A DNA stretch of 64,000 bases from Roridomyces roridus (Eukaryota > Basidiomycota > Agaricomycetes > Agaricales > Mycenaceae): assembly GCA_029378245.1 (NCBI GenBank), contig JARKIF010000014.1, positions 62,001 through 126,000 of the forward strand. The letters run 5' to 3'. The position numbers and the translations under genes were made by a program. Of the stretch, positions 1 to 11,477 are shown piece after piece; the stretch's first letter is position 1; every line of letters starts with the position of its first letter. The notes under the pieces are model-generated. The model saw nothing but the letters and a program-made list of their open reading frames with translations. It was not told the DNA's origin and ran no database searches.

Positions 1-980
1 AGACAAGCACTGCGTTTTGCGAAATCTGGTCACCCCCGTGGCCAGGTAGGATAGTTGAGATAGCCCTACCAATCCAGTGTTCTTGCCCGCCTATCCCGGT
101 TTCCTAGCCACACGGAAGACAGATGGAAAATCACCCGATCTGTCCAGGTGTGGCCAGCTGATCTAGCACACCTAGTCGTTACCCTGGACAACTCAGATGT
201 CTTTGCACCTATCCCAGGCATGGCTTTCCTCCCTATCCCTCCCGTGGCTTCTTGGGCCAACTCGGGTACGGCTCATTATAAGAACCCTTCGGTAGGCGTT
301 CGGACTGGACAAGTTCTCGTCTCAGCTCCCCCCGCATGCTTCCCGGATCCATGTGTCCTCCCGGGGTAAGTCTCATCCGGTACGTTGTTTTCGTACGCGG
401 GGCTACAAGCTGGCGTAACCGTCGGCCTGGGTAAGTCCATTACTTATTCGAGCGGCACCACTTCAAGACTCAAGTCGGGTGGTAGCATGTACTTCAAATT
501 CGGGCTTCGCATCCAGCGCCGATGATGCTTTTAATGTGTCCTCTATGGGTGTTCCGCACTATAGGTACATAGTAGTTTCTGTTTAAATAGATTCCATTCG
601 TAAAATTTGTCACTGCCCGTGCCATGGGCCCCATTTGAATGAACTTTCCATTGAAAATGCTTGGCTGTTCAATCTGGTCCGCAGCGAATTTGCACGGGGA
701 TTGTTGGAGGATTGTGGTTCTGTTCCATAATCTAGCCAGTCTGGCTATGCGTGGCCAGCCAATCTGTACATGCTGTGGCTATTCTACCTGTCCACATGTG
801 GCCAGATGCGGGACTTTTTTACCTATTATTCGGTCTGTTCACCCATGGATCATCAAACTGTCCTTGCGGTGGACAGACGGGCTTCTTCAATGATCCACTA
901 CGCTATCCGCACCATGGCGAGATTTCACAAAACGCAGTGAAGGTGGCTGACACTCAACGTATTCCTTTGCGTCTACCACC
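1..980. other. Left-flank intergenic region, no gene seen
   Basis: No open frame in this stretch looks like protein and no tRNA or rRNA is visible. The octamer GTGGCCAG recurs at 38, 751 and 798, which may be chance or a degraded repeat. The final part must hold the promoter and leader of the coiled-coil gene starting at 981. The short open frames on both strands have no family-like motif and no supporting splice signals. Confidence 0.5.
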
Positions 981-2243
981 ATGAACATCCTGCTCATTAT
1001 CCACGCAATCTTGGCCTTCCTTGTCGCGCCCTTTGTCAAGGCTTGGCGCGCCTCCGCCCTGGTCGTTCTCATCATCAACGCCGACCTCGCTGTCTTCCGC
1101 CAGGCAGTCGCAAGCCTCCTCGACGTCAACGCGGCGCAAAGTGCCTACATACGCCATCTCGAAGAGAAGATCCACAGTGGAGAGCAAGAACGGAGTAGAT
1201 TCCTCAACTGCGACTGGGCAGGTGTGATGTACGTGCTGGAACGGATTGCTGTCATCGAGGCGCAAGCTCGCAACGCTGAGATGGAACTCTCGAACGACCT
1301 CGCTCACAAGGAGGAAGAGCTTGACACCGTCTGCAAAGCCCATGCTGCCGCTCAAGCCCGAATCGCCGCTTTGGAGAGTACCTTAAGCAAGGGTACATTT
1401 GTCCACGAATCCCACATCCATGCCCTCGTTGTCTCCAATCTGGCCCTCCTCAAGGTCACCCGTGCGCAAGACGAAGAGATCAAGCTCCTCCACTCCCAGG
1501 TTGTCGATCTCAAAGACGCCGCCATCGCTCGCCAAGAGGAGCAGGAGGCTGATGCGCAGAGGGATGCTGAACGGATGAAGATGAAGACGAGCAAGATCCA
1601 AGCGCTCGCCAAGCAGCTGAAGATGTCTGGCCGTGTCGAAAAGGCCCGCAAGCACGCCCGCCGCCAGGTCAACACGGCGCAGGCGAACAAGATCATCGAG
1701 CTCCAGAACGTTGTCGTTGCACTCAAGGGCCAGTTGGCTGGGGAGGAAAAGAAGGCGAAGAATCTGAGGAGAAAACTCGCGACGGTGGAGAGCACTGCCA
1801 ACGGGGCCATTGCTACGAAGAACGCGAGGGAGGTCGAGGTGGTGGCATTACGGGGCGAGATTGAGATAATGAAGGCGCAGGTTGCGGAGGGTGTACTAAA
1901 CACGATCGTTCGTCAGCTCGCCACCACCGAGCAGCTGAGTGAACTGGAGAAGCGAACGAAGGAGGCGGAGGAGTGGGTCAAGATCCTGGAACGGGAGAGG
2001 GCGGAGAACAGCGTCAAGGTCCACCAGACTATCTGCCGTCTCGCATCAGTACACGCCAAGCAGCTGGCCGACCTCGAGACCCTCAAGATGAACGTCGACC
2101 CTCCCGCACCCGCCACCGTCACTGGGAAGCGGACCTGCGAATCCTTCGACTTTTCTACACGCTACGTGGACCGGCGGCGCAGGACTGGAGGACGCAGGCC
2201 AGCGGAGGAGGAGGAGAGGAAACCCAAGCGCGTGCGGTGGTGA
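981..2243 (+). CDS. Coiled-coil protein of unknown function with N-terminal hydrophobic helix
   Basis: This single-exon gene encodes 420 residues and I do not recognise its family. Residues 1-35 form a hydrophobic stretch (start MNILLIIHAILAFLV) that could be a signal anchor or membrane segment. Residues about 50-370 are rich in Glu, Lys, Ala, Leu and Gln with heptad-like spacing, typical of a long coiled coil. The C-terminus is strongly basic (RYVDRRRRTGGRRP, then KPKRVRW) and could be a nuclear localisation or RNA/DNA-contact tail, which fits poorly with a secreted protein. The ATG at 981 is the first in a frame that stays open to a TGA at 2241. No intron is needed, unlike most neighbours. 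Antisense frames over the same span are low-complexity shadows. Confidence 0.7.
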   Translation: MNILLIIHAILAFLVAPFVKAWRASALVVLIINADLAVFRQAVASLLDVNAAQSAYIRHLEEKIHSGEQERSRFLNCDWAGVMYVLERIAVIEAQARNAEMELSNDLAHKEEELDTVCKAHAAAQARIAALESTLSKGTFVHESHIHALVVSNLALLKVTRAQDEEIKLLHSQVVDLKDAAIARQEEQEADAQRDAERMKMKTSKIQALAKQLKMSGRVEKARKHARRQVNTAQANKIIELQNVVVALKGQLAGEEKKAKNLRRKLATVESTANGAIATKNAREVEVVALRGEIEIMKAQVAEGVLNTIVRQLATTEQLSELEKRTKEAEEWVKILERERAENSVKVHQTICRLASVHAKQLADLETLKMNVDPPAPATVTGKRTCESFDFSTRYVDRRRRTGGRRPAEEEERKPKRVRW

Positions 2244-2670
2244 ATGACCAAGAGAAAAGGAAGAAAACGAGACAATCACCAATCAATCGCTCCAAGAAAA
2301 GCCCTTCTAGGCCGACGTCGAGGCTAGGAGATGAAAGACAAACACTCCAACGAGGCGGAGTCGGAAAATACAAAAAGGACGGGGCTGAAAAGTAGAAGAG
2401 TAAAGTAGATTGAAATCTTTGTTTGTGGTACGAATGAGATGAAGATAATCCGATGTCGTGGACGCTGCTAAATCCGTGGCATCTGCAAAACAATATGTAT
2501 CAGTGGCTGTGACGACGGCGTTTCTATGTTGGGACTGCCTCCGCCGTACATAGCTCTGAGTCTTGCCCATGTCATCTTGAGCCTTATTTCTGTCGCTCTT
2601 AGACTTCAGCGTCATTCGTGGTCATCAAAAAATTAGCGCTACAATTGGGTATGGTACATTTCAGGTATGG
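2244..2670. other. Shared 3' region between convergent genes
   Basis: These roughly 430 bases separate the ends of the coiled-coil gene (+) and the BCS1-type gene (-). They should hold both 3' untranslated regions. I see no coding signal or RNA gene. Confidence 0.5.
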
Positions 2671-4618
2671 TCATGAGTCGGCCTTCACTTCTTCGGTTGA
2701 AGGTGCCGTTTGCGAGTCCGCTGCGGCAGCTTGCGCCTTTTTCAGCCGTGCCTCCCGCTCGCTCTCCACCCAATCCTTCACCGCGTTGACGGCTTCATAA
2801 GGCCGAACCTTGTACGTCATCAAGTATCCCTGCAATGCCGCCATCGAAACCTCTCGCTCTGGGACGTTCTCCGCAAAACGAGCAGCAAGTTTGGCAACCT
2901 GCTTTTTGCCAAGTTTCGGCGCCTGCTTTCGGTGAGAGGTGCCGAAGAATGTGGGCTTTTCCGATGGAGGGATAAGGTCGGTTTCAGAGGACGCAGACGA
3001 GTTGTAGCCCGAGTCCTTCTCCTCCACCTCTTCCCCTTCCTCAGCATCGTCCACAGTCGCCCCAGAATCCTTCTCGACCTTCTTCTCTTCTTCTGTCGGA
3101 AGGTAGAAGGAAGAGAAGAGCTTCTCGGCCTGGTATTTGCTGGCGAGTTTGAACTCGAGGTGAATGTCCATCCGACCGGGACGGCAGAGCGCAGGGTCCA
3201 GGGCCGTATACTTGTTGGTCGTGGCATACAGAATCCGCCCTTCCTGAGCTGCCACACCGTCGAGGGCGTTCAACAACCCGCTGAGACTCAGCCTGCTCGT
3301 GGAGGGCACGGGAGGTGCGCCAGGGGGTGCGGGTTTGCCGTCCTCAGAGGCGGGCCCTGAGACTGCGTCTCGGTTGAGGCTTTGAGTGAAGGCAGCGTCA
3401 ATATCTTCCATCAGTGCGATGCATTTTTCTATCACCAAAATCAGTCAACGTGAATAGGAATGTAAAGTATTTCTTACCAGGGAGTTCAGAAATCAGTTCG
3501 CTCAGAGCAGAGTCATCCAGTCCGGCGCGAGATAATGAGATGATGTAGACGTCCAGACCAAGTTCTCCGGCGATGCTGGAGATGATACTCGTTTTGCCCG
3601 AGCCTGGAGCACCGTACAAGAGATAGCCTCTGCGGAACGGAATCCCGCGAGCAGAATACCAGGCTTTGCTTTCCAAGAAATCGCGAGCATCATCAACGAG
3701 CAGTTCCGAGATACCGGGGTCCAAGATGATAGAATTCTAGACAAGGTTAGCTACCTGCGTGAAAAGACTGCAAAAACACGCACAATATTCCGTTTAGGAC
3801 GCGATGCGACGTGACGCCAGCTGTTGCTGCTATCGGATACATATATCGAAATGTTGTGTTCGCTTGCGGACATGTACTGCTTTTTCGCCGCAAGCAACAG
3901 TTCATTGAGCACCCGGTGGCTTCGCGCAAAAATACTGACATTCGTGAGTTAGCGATATAGGAAGGAACAGAATGGGCAACATACCTGATCTGAAGGGTTT
4001 CTTGTTTCTGGCCGTAGTAGCCCGTCTGCGTTTGAACTCGGGTCACCGCCATGTATCGGCCACGGTACCACATCGAGTAGCTCATGGAGGGGGAAGGCAG
4101 GTAGGCAAGCTTCCGGCTCGCAAGGAGAGAAAGCTCCTTGTCGTCTTCTTCGCCCGGAACCATGATCGCGCTGGAATTGAGACCAAAGGAACGCGTCGAC
4201 ACTTCAACCTCACGGGCTTTTGCTAGAATAACTGTCAGAAACAGAGAGATAAATTGACGGGGTGAATGTACATACCCCATGCGGGCTGCTTGGACAAAAA
4301 CAACATTATCCAGTTATAACTAGGGTCGTCCTCATCGAAATGGGCCGTGATCCAAAAGGAGTCGATGAAGGTCCTGTACAGGTACAAACCCAGTCGACGG
4401 AGGGACTCCAACGCGCCACCAAAGAGGAATATTTTGATCCAGTCGCGCAGAGCGCCAAAGGTGAAGAAGAACGCGATCAAGGACGAAAAGTCTGTCACAG
4501 ACCCCAAGCTTGTGGGCGCGGTGGAGTTGCTGCTCCCTGGAACGGTGTTATTGACGCCTCCCATGGCGCCATTGAGCATGGACATGGCCTGCTGCGCGAC
4601 GAAGAGGTAAGAGGCCAT
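2671..4618 (-). CDS. BCS1: BCS1-type mitochondrial AAA ATPase
   Basis: This gene belongs to the BCS1 branch of AAA ATPases. In yeast Bcs1 sits in the inner mitochondrial membrane and translocates the folded Rieske protein during complex III assembly. Five exons fit: 4618-4276, 4222-3985, 3934-3784, 3736-3478 and 3428-2671. The first exon holds a hydrophobic segment (SSLIAFFFTFG) followed by the BCS1 N-terminal domain. Exon 4 carries the Walker A motif GAPGSGKTS. Exon 5 starts with Walker B-like IALMEDIDAAF and continues with the sensor/arginine-finger region (YATTNKYTALDPALCRPGRMD). A long acidic insert (EEGEEVEEKDSG) follows the ATPase core and is unlike yeast Bcs1, so this may be one of the divergent BCS1-like paralogs common in basidiomycetes rather than the Rieske chaperone itself. 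It is divergent from the dolichyldiphosphatase gene, with 247 bp between start codons. Confidence 0.88.
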
Positions 4619-4865
4619 GGATGTGAAGGTTCCTGAGCGTCAAATAACAAGGGGCTGGCCCTGTTCGATTTTCAGGAGGAAAACGGGGCCTTTAAGAACT
4701 TGGTCCCGGATCCGCAAACTGACTCGATTTGCGGGAGAAGGAAGTCAAATTGCTGTGTATGAGTGGGTGAATGTAAGTATGAGTCGGGCAGTGTTAGTGA
4801 GCGCTTGAGCGCTCTAGCAGTCATCAGATTCTGATCCGTTATCAGTTGCTTCTCTTCATCCGCAA

Positions 4866-5814
4866 ATGGGTCCTCAAGCCTCATTGGACCTCACCCATGT
4901 ACTGTGTAACCGCCGCCGCCCTCTCTACCCCACATTCCCCAATAAACTCTGCTTTTAGATGACGACTCTAGCTATATCTCCACCCTGCTGGCGTTGCTGA
5001 CCCTGAGCCCGATTCTCCTCATGGTGCACACCGCCCCCCGTGCTCTGCCTCGCTGCATCTAATGAAATATCTAGCCGGCCTACGCGGCCCTTGCTGTGCA
5101 GTCGCGTGAATACTGCGTCATAATGATGTTTCTTGGCCAACTCGCTGGCGAGGCTTTCAACTTGGTTCTGAAGCGGACAATCAAGGTACGTGCACTAGCC
5201 TGGGCGGTTGAACGCGACTGAATACGCGTTACAGCAAGAGCGGCCCTCATGTTTGTTTTCAATCTCTCTGCCTGCAGGCATTGATAGAGACCAGACAGTG
5301 CCGCCCCTGGTTATGGGTTTCCGTCATCGCACAGCCAGTACATGGGCTACTTTGCCTCGTTTCTGATGCTGCACCTTTTCTTCCGACATCGGTTCGCGGC
5401 CTCCGGATACCGCATTCTAGATCAGGCGTTCCGTGTCGTCGTCTATCTAGCACTTTTTTCTTGGACTCTAGTGGTTGCATACTCGAGGTGGCGTGGCCCA
5501 TGACCTTTGAGCGCATCTTCTCACCAGTATACAGATATCATCTCCAATATCACAGTGTTCCTCAGATCGCATGGGGACTCGGTATCGGCGTCGGGCTCGG
5601 GACCTGGTGGTATGCGATTTGTGAGCACATCCCGCGAACGCGGCCAAGGTCTCTCCTCGGGACGCTCAAGACATTTTGCATCACGAACCCGATTTCTACT
5701 TGGCTGCAAATACGAGACGGGTGGGATGTTTGGGCAGATGGGGGCCGGGAAGTCGAATGGCACCGGTGGCGGTCAGAATGGGATAAACGCCGTAGCGACA
5801 AAAAGTCAACATAG
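4866..5814 (+). CDS. CAX4: Dolichyldiphosphatase (PAP2 family, ER)
   Basis: The enzyme removes one phosphate from dolichyl diphosphate on the ER lumenal side, recycling the carrier used for N-glycosylation. Seven exons join in frame: 4866-4905, 4959-5023, 5075-5185, 5235-5250, 5295-5487 and 5535-5814 are clear, the fourth being only 16 nt, so at least six exons are needed. All three PAP2 phosphatase motifs appear after splicing: KRTIKQERP (KX6RP), GFPSSHSQ (PSGH-like) and SRYHLQYHSVPQ (SRX5H). The Gln instead of Asp three residues after the last His matches DOLPP1/CAX4 rather than generic PAP2 enzymes. Several hydrophobic helices flank the motifs (LLALLTLSPILLM, AWGLGIGVGLGTWWYAI). The start ATG is supported by the family-like N-terminus MGPQASLDLTHVLYD. 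It converges with the pantothenate synthetase gene, with 51 bp between stops. Confidence 0.93.
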
Positions 5815-5865
5815 ATGGCTCTGGTACGCGTTCTTGACGCGTTTGACTGACGACGCTAACGATAT

Positions 5866-6964
5866 TCACAGTTTATTCATGTCTCCGAGCACAATATTGT
5901 CTATTAACCGCGTTTTCCCAACAAACATGGCCCCACTGAGAAGAACAGGTGAATCGTCCTCCCTGCAACGGGAATCCGCTAGGGGCTCCAAACTCTCCGA
6001 ATCATTGAATTCTATATAGTCGAGGCGGACTTGACCGGCGACCTCTTGGACCAGGGCCTGCGCTCGCTCCAGGCAGACAGATTTAGGCAGTCCCTCGTTC
6101 CAGGATTGCTCGGCTACTTTGAGTGCACGGTACAACGTCGGAGCAACGCTGCGCCCCTCGGCCGACAGGTACGCGTTTCGAGACGATAATGCAAGGTTGT
6201 CAGAGGGATCTCGGGCGGTGGGCACGATGTGAAGGTGTGCCGGATCTGGGTGGGACAGCAGGAGGTCTCGGGACAGGCGTTTGAGGATGAGACACTGTTG
6301 AATGTCCTTTTGCCCAAAGTAAGCGTTAGTGGGCTGCACGTAGCGTTAGCGTCTCTCTAGAGGCGGTTTAACCACGATACCTCGATCGCATTGAAGAGTT
6401 TTATGACCACTGTCGCGACTCCACGAAAGAATGTTGGCCGGCTCTTTCCCTCCATCTGCTCACCATACCCTTTGACTTCGATAAAAGTGCCTTTCTGCAC
6501 CGCCGGGTCCTGGTGGATTCCCGACGGGTACATCTCGTTCACCGAGGGCAAAAACACCGCCGATGGGGTGCGGATCTGCGTGCCGGAATGCTCAAAGCGC
6601 TCAGCATTGATGATGTCGAGATCGCGAGGCAGCGTCCGGGGGTACGTCGCGAGGTCTTCGTGCGGTGCGAATTGGGCTGGGTTCACAAAGATGGACAGGA
6701 CGGTGAGATCGTTTTCTTGGAGTGACCTCCGCACTACGCTCGATTGAAGATACGGGAAAACGGCCCGTCAGGAAACGCACCGAGTGACATGTGCCCGTCG
6801 TGTAGGGCACCCATCGTCGGGATGTAACCCACAGATTGGTTGGCTCGCCGGGCAGCTTCACGCCATTCACGGAACGCGGCGACGGTCGTGAAAAGAGGAA
6901 TCTTGGACGGAGGAAGGACAGTGCTAGGGGCGGCCATTGAGAGTGCTCGGAAAGTGCGAAGCAT
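5866..6964 (-). CDS. PAN6: Pantoate-beta-alanine ligase (pantothenate synthetase)
   Basis: The enzyme joins pantoate and beta-alanine with ATP to make pantothenate, the precursor of coenzyme A. Three exons (6964-6781, 6733-6381, 6333-5866) give about 334 residues, the usual size. Visible motifs are the N-terminal GYIPTMGALHDGH (PTMGALHxGH nucleotide-binding signature), SIFVNPAQFAP, the central EGKSRPTFFRGVATVV (HFxGV region) and NAYFGQKDIQQ, with SSRNAYL near the KMSKS-like position. The reading frame starts with MLRTFRALSMAAPS; a second Met at residue 10 could be the true start, or the extra residues could be a weak mitochondrial presequence. Confidence 0.95.
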
Positions 6965-7078
6965 TGGGGACGATTAGGAGTAACGAAAGAGCATTTTGGA
7001 CGATATCACAGTCAAAAGCAAGATGATTGTTCGTACAGACTTCTACTACATAGATTAGTGAAAAATAGGTCTCAGTCT

Positions 7079-7815
7079 CTAATCCATCTGCACTGTCTGG
7101 GCTCCCTTGCCATCATACGCGATCTTATCGCTTGTGAGAGAGAATTTTGAGCAACTTTTGGGCAGTGGGTGTTGAAAGTGCACTGTACGGACGGAACGAG
7201 ACTCGCGGCCCATCGTGTCCCATAGAGAAAGGGTGGAATTGAAGTTGGGCAAGTCTTGTAGATGCAGGGGAGAGACGCTGGAAAAATCAAGGTGCTCGAC
7301 GAAAACTTGGGTCATGTGCAGATTTTCCGTTGCCCGGTCGAGAATCAAGCCTACGCGTCCACTCCCGTGTAGAGTCAGCAAGCAGAAACAGGGCATCATC
7401 GGCTCGGTGGTGCACGTCGTTACAAAACCTGGAAATTCAGACTGTCCTATCGCGCTTTTTCTCGTTCTTGAGCGTATCACATACGCGATGTCGACCGTGG
7501 CTGAGGGTGGAATGATGGGGTGGTGAAAGAGAAGCGCGCAGGTGTAGCAAGTATTGCACTTGAGTGTCTCGGGGTGCGGTGAGCTGAGGAGGTCGACAGG
7601 CACACTGTTGCATCTAGATACGCCAGGGTCTGCAGTATGACTCGAGACCCAAGTAGGATGCACAAAAGGGTCTCCATGGTCGGAGACTGAGCAGGGTTAA
7701 TGTACTTTAGGTGGAGATTCTCAGTTGACCGCTCGAGTTCCACGGAAAAGCGTAGGCTTCTAGGAGCTGCACAGTCGGTGTCGACATCAAATACGGTAGA
7801 ATTATAGCAGGGCAA
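7079..7815 (-). CDS. Possible orphan gene with an internal repeat; structure unresolved
   Basis: Two long minus-strand frames cover this region, 7663-7079 and 7815-7477. I cannot recognise a family and cannot place a start codon or the intron that would join the frames. Both frames carry a similar segment: RATENLH in one and RSTENLH in the other, each preceded by a Val-Leu-rich strand and, some 25-30 residues earlier, by Pro-Cys. The DNA under the repeat differs mostly at third codon positions, which suggests protein-level conservation. The downstream frame ends at a TAA/TAG near 7079. It could be a fast-evolving orphan, a decayed gene, or chance. It shares an intergenic space with VPS9, which starts at 7969. 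Confidence 0.3.
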
Positions 7816-7968
7816 GAGGCTGCGGAATATCTTGCGCCTTCTTCATTTGCGAGTGGTCCACTATGAGGGCAGGGAGATACTGGTGGTAGTGACAAGAGAT
7901 AGCATTTTGATCGGACATCAAACACGGTGCCAAGTTGCACTCCAGTCGCGCTGCGCCGCTGCTTGCCC

Positions 7969-10639
7969 ATGGATCCTGCTGCCGGCCATGCTCCAACATT
8001 ACCTTCCACCACGGCCCCAGCAGATTCAAATCCATGGGACGATGCTCCGAAGAGCCCAAAGGAGGAGAGCGGCGAGGCAGCACGAGTCGCACTGCACACG
8101 CCAGATCCTGTTCAGCTCGACCAATCTTTCTCTGACGGTTTTCAAGCCGAGCCGTCTACTCCCCTCGAGCTGAAGCCTCCTTCCGATCAAATTCTCGCCG
8201 AATTCGACCCCCTGGCGAACCAGGAAGAAGCGGCTGCACGAGAAGCTTGGGAAAGCGCCGAGGGACATCCACCGCCGAGGACACCAACGCCCCCAACACC
8301 GCCGCCACCGCCTAAAGACAGTGTGCAGCAGCAGTCGCCCATTTCATCTGTATTCCCATCCTTCTCCGCATTAGCGCGGACCTTCACCAACCCAATGAGG
8401 TCCTCATCTAGACCGCGCCGAGCGTCTATGGACGTAGCCCAGGGTGTCCCTACGCCTTCCACGCTGTCTTCATTCATTGAACAGCAACAGCAGCCGCCGC
8501 AGGAGTCCCAACATCAGGACCCGCAATCTGCATCTACCGAGACCACGTCCGGTACGAACACACCGGGCACCTCATCGACCCAGGCGGATAAAGGGGACCC
8601 TCCGTTTGATTTCCAAAAGTTTCTGGATCAAATGAAGTCGCGCCATGCAGAGATTGTCGCGAGATATCTTAAATCGTGTGTCGCCTGCCGCTTCCTCCTG
8701 TATCGAGAGTTGACTTTGTTAGGTTCCTGAGTAATTTTGCCAAACGAACATTTACGGTCAACGACCAGGTCAAGATTATCAATGATTTCCTTAATGTGCG
8801 TGAGCAGTGGTTTTATTTCGGTTCAAGGCCAATCGTTCGTTAGTTTATCGTCAAACCGATGCGGGAATCTGAAATCTGGAAGAATGCCTCGGAGGCTGAG
8901 TTCGAAAATGCGCTCGAGGGCATGGAAAAACTTGTCATGAACCAGCTTTATCAATTGTCTGTCCTGGTTCTGTCTTGGATTTTTGTAAAACTGAACGTTC
9001 CCGTAGCACGTTCACACCGCAAGTCGCCCAGGCTGTTCCTCGACGGCAAATAACTGTGGACGACCTTGAGCGGGATAGAATTCTCACTCAACGAATCGCG
9101 CTCTTTGGGTGGATGTGCGAAGCGCACCTGGACATCCCTGTTGGGCCAGGCAGCGAAGGTTTCATCATGTTTGCCAAGCAAGAGCTGCTCAAAGTGAACC
9201 ATTATAAGGCTCCACGAGACAAGCTGATTTGCATCCTTAACTGCTGCAAGGTCATCTTTGGTTTGCCGTCTGTCTCTCTTTCTTGATGGTCTGTTATTTA
9301 ATCTTGGTGCAGGCCTCATCCGGCACCTGAAGAAGGAGGAGGGCGCCGACTCTTTTGTACCGATACTGATATTCGTCGTGCTCAAGGCGAACCCCAAGCA
9401 CCTGCTTTCTAATGTGGAGTGCGTTTCTTTCCCTTTGATAACGAGAATGACTCTGATTTTTCGTTCAGATTCATTAACCGGTTCAGAAATCCGGTCAAGT
9501 TGCAGAGTGAGGCAGGATACTATCTTTCCAGTCTCGTAAGTACCTTCTTGCCGCCCACATTACACTAAACAGAGTCCTCCCAGATGGGTGCTGTCTCCTT
9601 CATCGAAACCATGGACCATACTTCCTTGTCTAATATCACACAAGACGAGTTTGAGAAGTGAGTTTGAAACCACCAAGATGGTTCTGATATTGACATCTCC
9701 TACAGGAATGTCGAAGAAGCCGTATCTTCGATGGAGCCAGACTCCCCCTCCGTCCCTCACGTCCAGCCCGCTCCATCCACTCCACCCACTCCTTCAACTC
9801 CTCAACGACCCGCTTCTACATCATCCTCGCACGAGGGCGACGAGTCTGCCCAGCCGTTGTCCATCTCGACACCTTCCCAAACACTTTCTGATGATGCGCG
9901 GCGGCTCCTGCAAAAGACTGGCGACACCATCTCCAAGCCACTCAACGCACTAAGCCGGATCTTCAACGAGGCACTCGATGGTGCGGAGGGCAAATTGCAA
10001 TATCTTCCGGGACCGTTTGCGCCGTTTGAGCTGGGACGAGAGAACCGCGCGGCAGCTGCCCAGGCAGGAAATCTGGGTGTCCCACCCAATGTTCCGAACT
10101 GGAGCCATCCCGACCCTTCCCGACAACAGCAGCAAGGCTATTACTATGATAGCGCTGGGGGAAGCTCGCGCTCCGCATCGCCAGGTGGCGCTGTCCCTCA
10201 GACCCCGGCGGGGGCTGATGGATATCTGCCCCCGATCCAGACGCCCTACAAACCGCGGGTGCGGCGTGTCCCTTCGTCGACCAGCGCCCCTGCCAACTTG
10301 TTTGGCACACCTCCGGGGTCACCCGCCTATTACGAAGAGACGCCGTCACGGCCACAACAACAACAACCACCGCTGCTGGCTGCTGTGCCTCCGAGGCTAC
10401 AGTCTCTTGCTGCTAGCGGGCCCTCAGTGTCGCGGACACCGACACCAAATTTAGATCTGGCGGGGATGCAGGCCCAGATTGATTCTGCACACCATCAAGC
10501 AGCGCAAGCTGCAAGGGAGACGCTGTTGCAGATTTTTCCTGGAACAGAGCCGGAAGTCGTCCAGTGGGTCTTGGAGGCCAATGATGGAGATCTCGGGAAG
10601 AGTATCGAGTCATTACTAGAGATGAGCAGCGGTTCGTAG
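7969..10639 (+). CDS. VPS9: VPS9-domain Rab5 guanine-nucleotide exchange factor with CUE domain
   Basis: This protein activates Rab5/Vps21 on endosomes by GDP-GTP exchange. Eight exons fit: 7969-8675, 8723-8795, 8844-8956, 9007-9260, 9313-9418, 9469-9535, 9584-9657 and 9706-10639. The N-terminal 230 residues are Pro/Ser-rich and disordered-looking (PPRTPTPPTPPPPPK). A helical bundle follows, then the VPS9 core (DRILTQRIALFGWM, YKAPRDKLICILNCCKVIF, ADSFVPILIFVVLKANPKHL and QSEAGYYLSSLMGAVSFIE). After a long Ser/Pro linker the C-terminal 45 residues form a ubiquitin-binding CUE domain (LLQIFPGTEPEVVQWVLEAN). The order VPS9 then CUE is that of yeast Vps9. The start was placed at 7969 (MDPAAGH), the first in-frame ATG. 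All seven introns are about 48-52 nt. Confidence 0.95.
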
Positions 10640-10836
10640 TAGAGATAAGATCCGTGGAATCATATATGTGCTTACATCATGGGGTTTGGTCTTGTCTGGG
10701 CGCGCGTCGATCATGTCAAACAAAGAATCCTCTCTTGATCCTCTCTCTCCCAACTCTCTCCCTCTCCTCATACCCCTTCCTTCCCAAAAGCTTACTCGCA
10801 ATCCTTAATTGTTTTGCTTGTACTTCTCCAAAAATC

Positions 10837-11477
10837 ATGGGCCGCCCTCTATTTTCCGAGCGATATGGTGTCAATTCCACCTCCCGTGTTGAGCCAGAGC
10901 CCGTCACCAGCTGTCCGAGCAAATGGAGCATCCACGGTGTGTTTGTTTTGCTCCCGCTTTCCCGCTGTATGTGACGAGTTGTGCAGCGCGGTTTGACCCC
11001 GACTCGGACGAGTTCTTTGAGGGCGCTGTGTTTGAGGCGTTCACGGACAAGGACGGAGGAGAGGCAGTGATTGTACAGCCGGACACTGCGACGTTGCCCG
11101 TACCAGTCCCCGTTGCTCCGGCAGTTGACTCTGCAATCCAGGAGGATGCGACAGAGGAGTCGGACCCTGTGCAGAACGACCTCAACTTTGAGCGTGACTT
11201 TCTTCAGTGGTTTAACCCCGAGGAATACGCGCTTCGTCACCCTGCACCGCCCACGACCCCGCCTTCCAACCAAGCCCATCTGCCCGTTGTTTCTCCCTCC
11301 CCGCCAGGCACTGTCACGCCACGTATCTACATGTGGCCCACTCGCGTCCATGTCCCAGCGAGTCCCAGCTCCCCTACTGCGCGCCAAACTCACCCTGGTG
11401 CCCACCTCCTCGCCAACTCTGCCGCCCGCCAGTCTCTCGCGCGTCTTCCCACTCGGCGGCGCGTCCAAAATGTGTAA
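10837..11477 (+). CDS. Acidic, proline-rich protein of unknown function
   Basis: I do not recognise this gene. A two-exon model starts at ATG 10837 (MGRPLFSERYG), splices at a GTGTGT donor near 10936 and a GTGCAG acceptor near 10986, and continues as RFDPDSDEFFEG. A single-exon reading from 10923 (MEHPRCVCF) is also open into the same frame. The middle is acidic (DSAIQEDATEESDPVQND) and contains DFLQWFNPEEYAL; the C-terminal third is Pro/Ala/Thr/Arg-rich and ends RRRVQNV. The product has no membrane segment or catalytic signature. It follows VPS9 on the same strand by about 200 bp. Confidence 0.5.

Noticed and set aside
1352..1903. Long minus-strand open frame opposite the coiled-coil gene
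   Set aside because: Its composition is Ser/Arg/Ala low complexity expected from the antisense of a Glu/Lys/Ala-rich coding strand, and no family motif is present.
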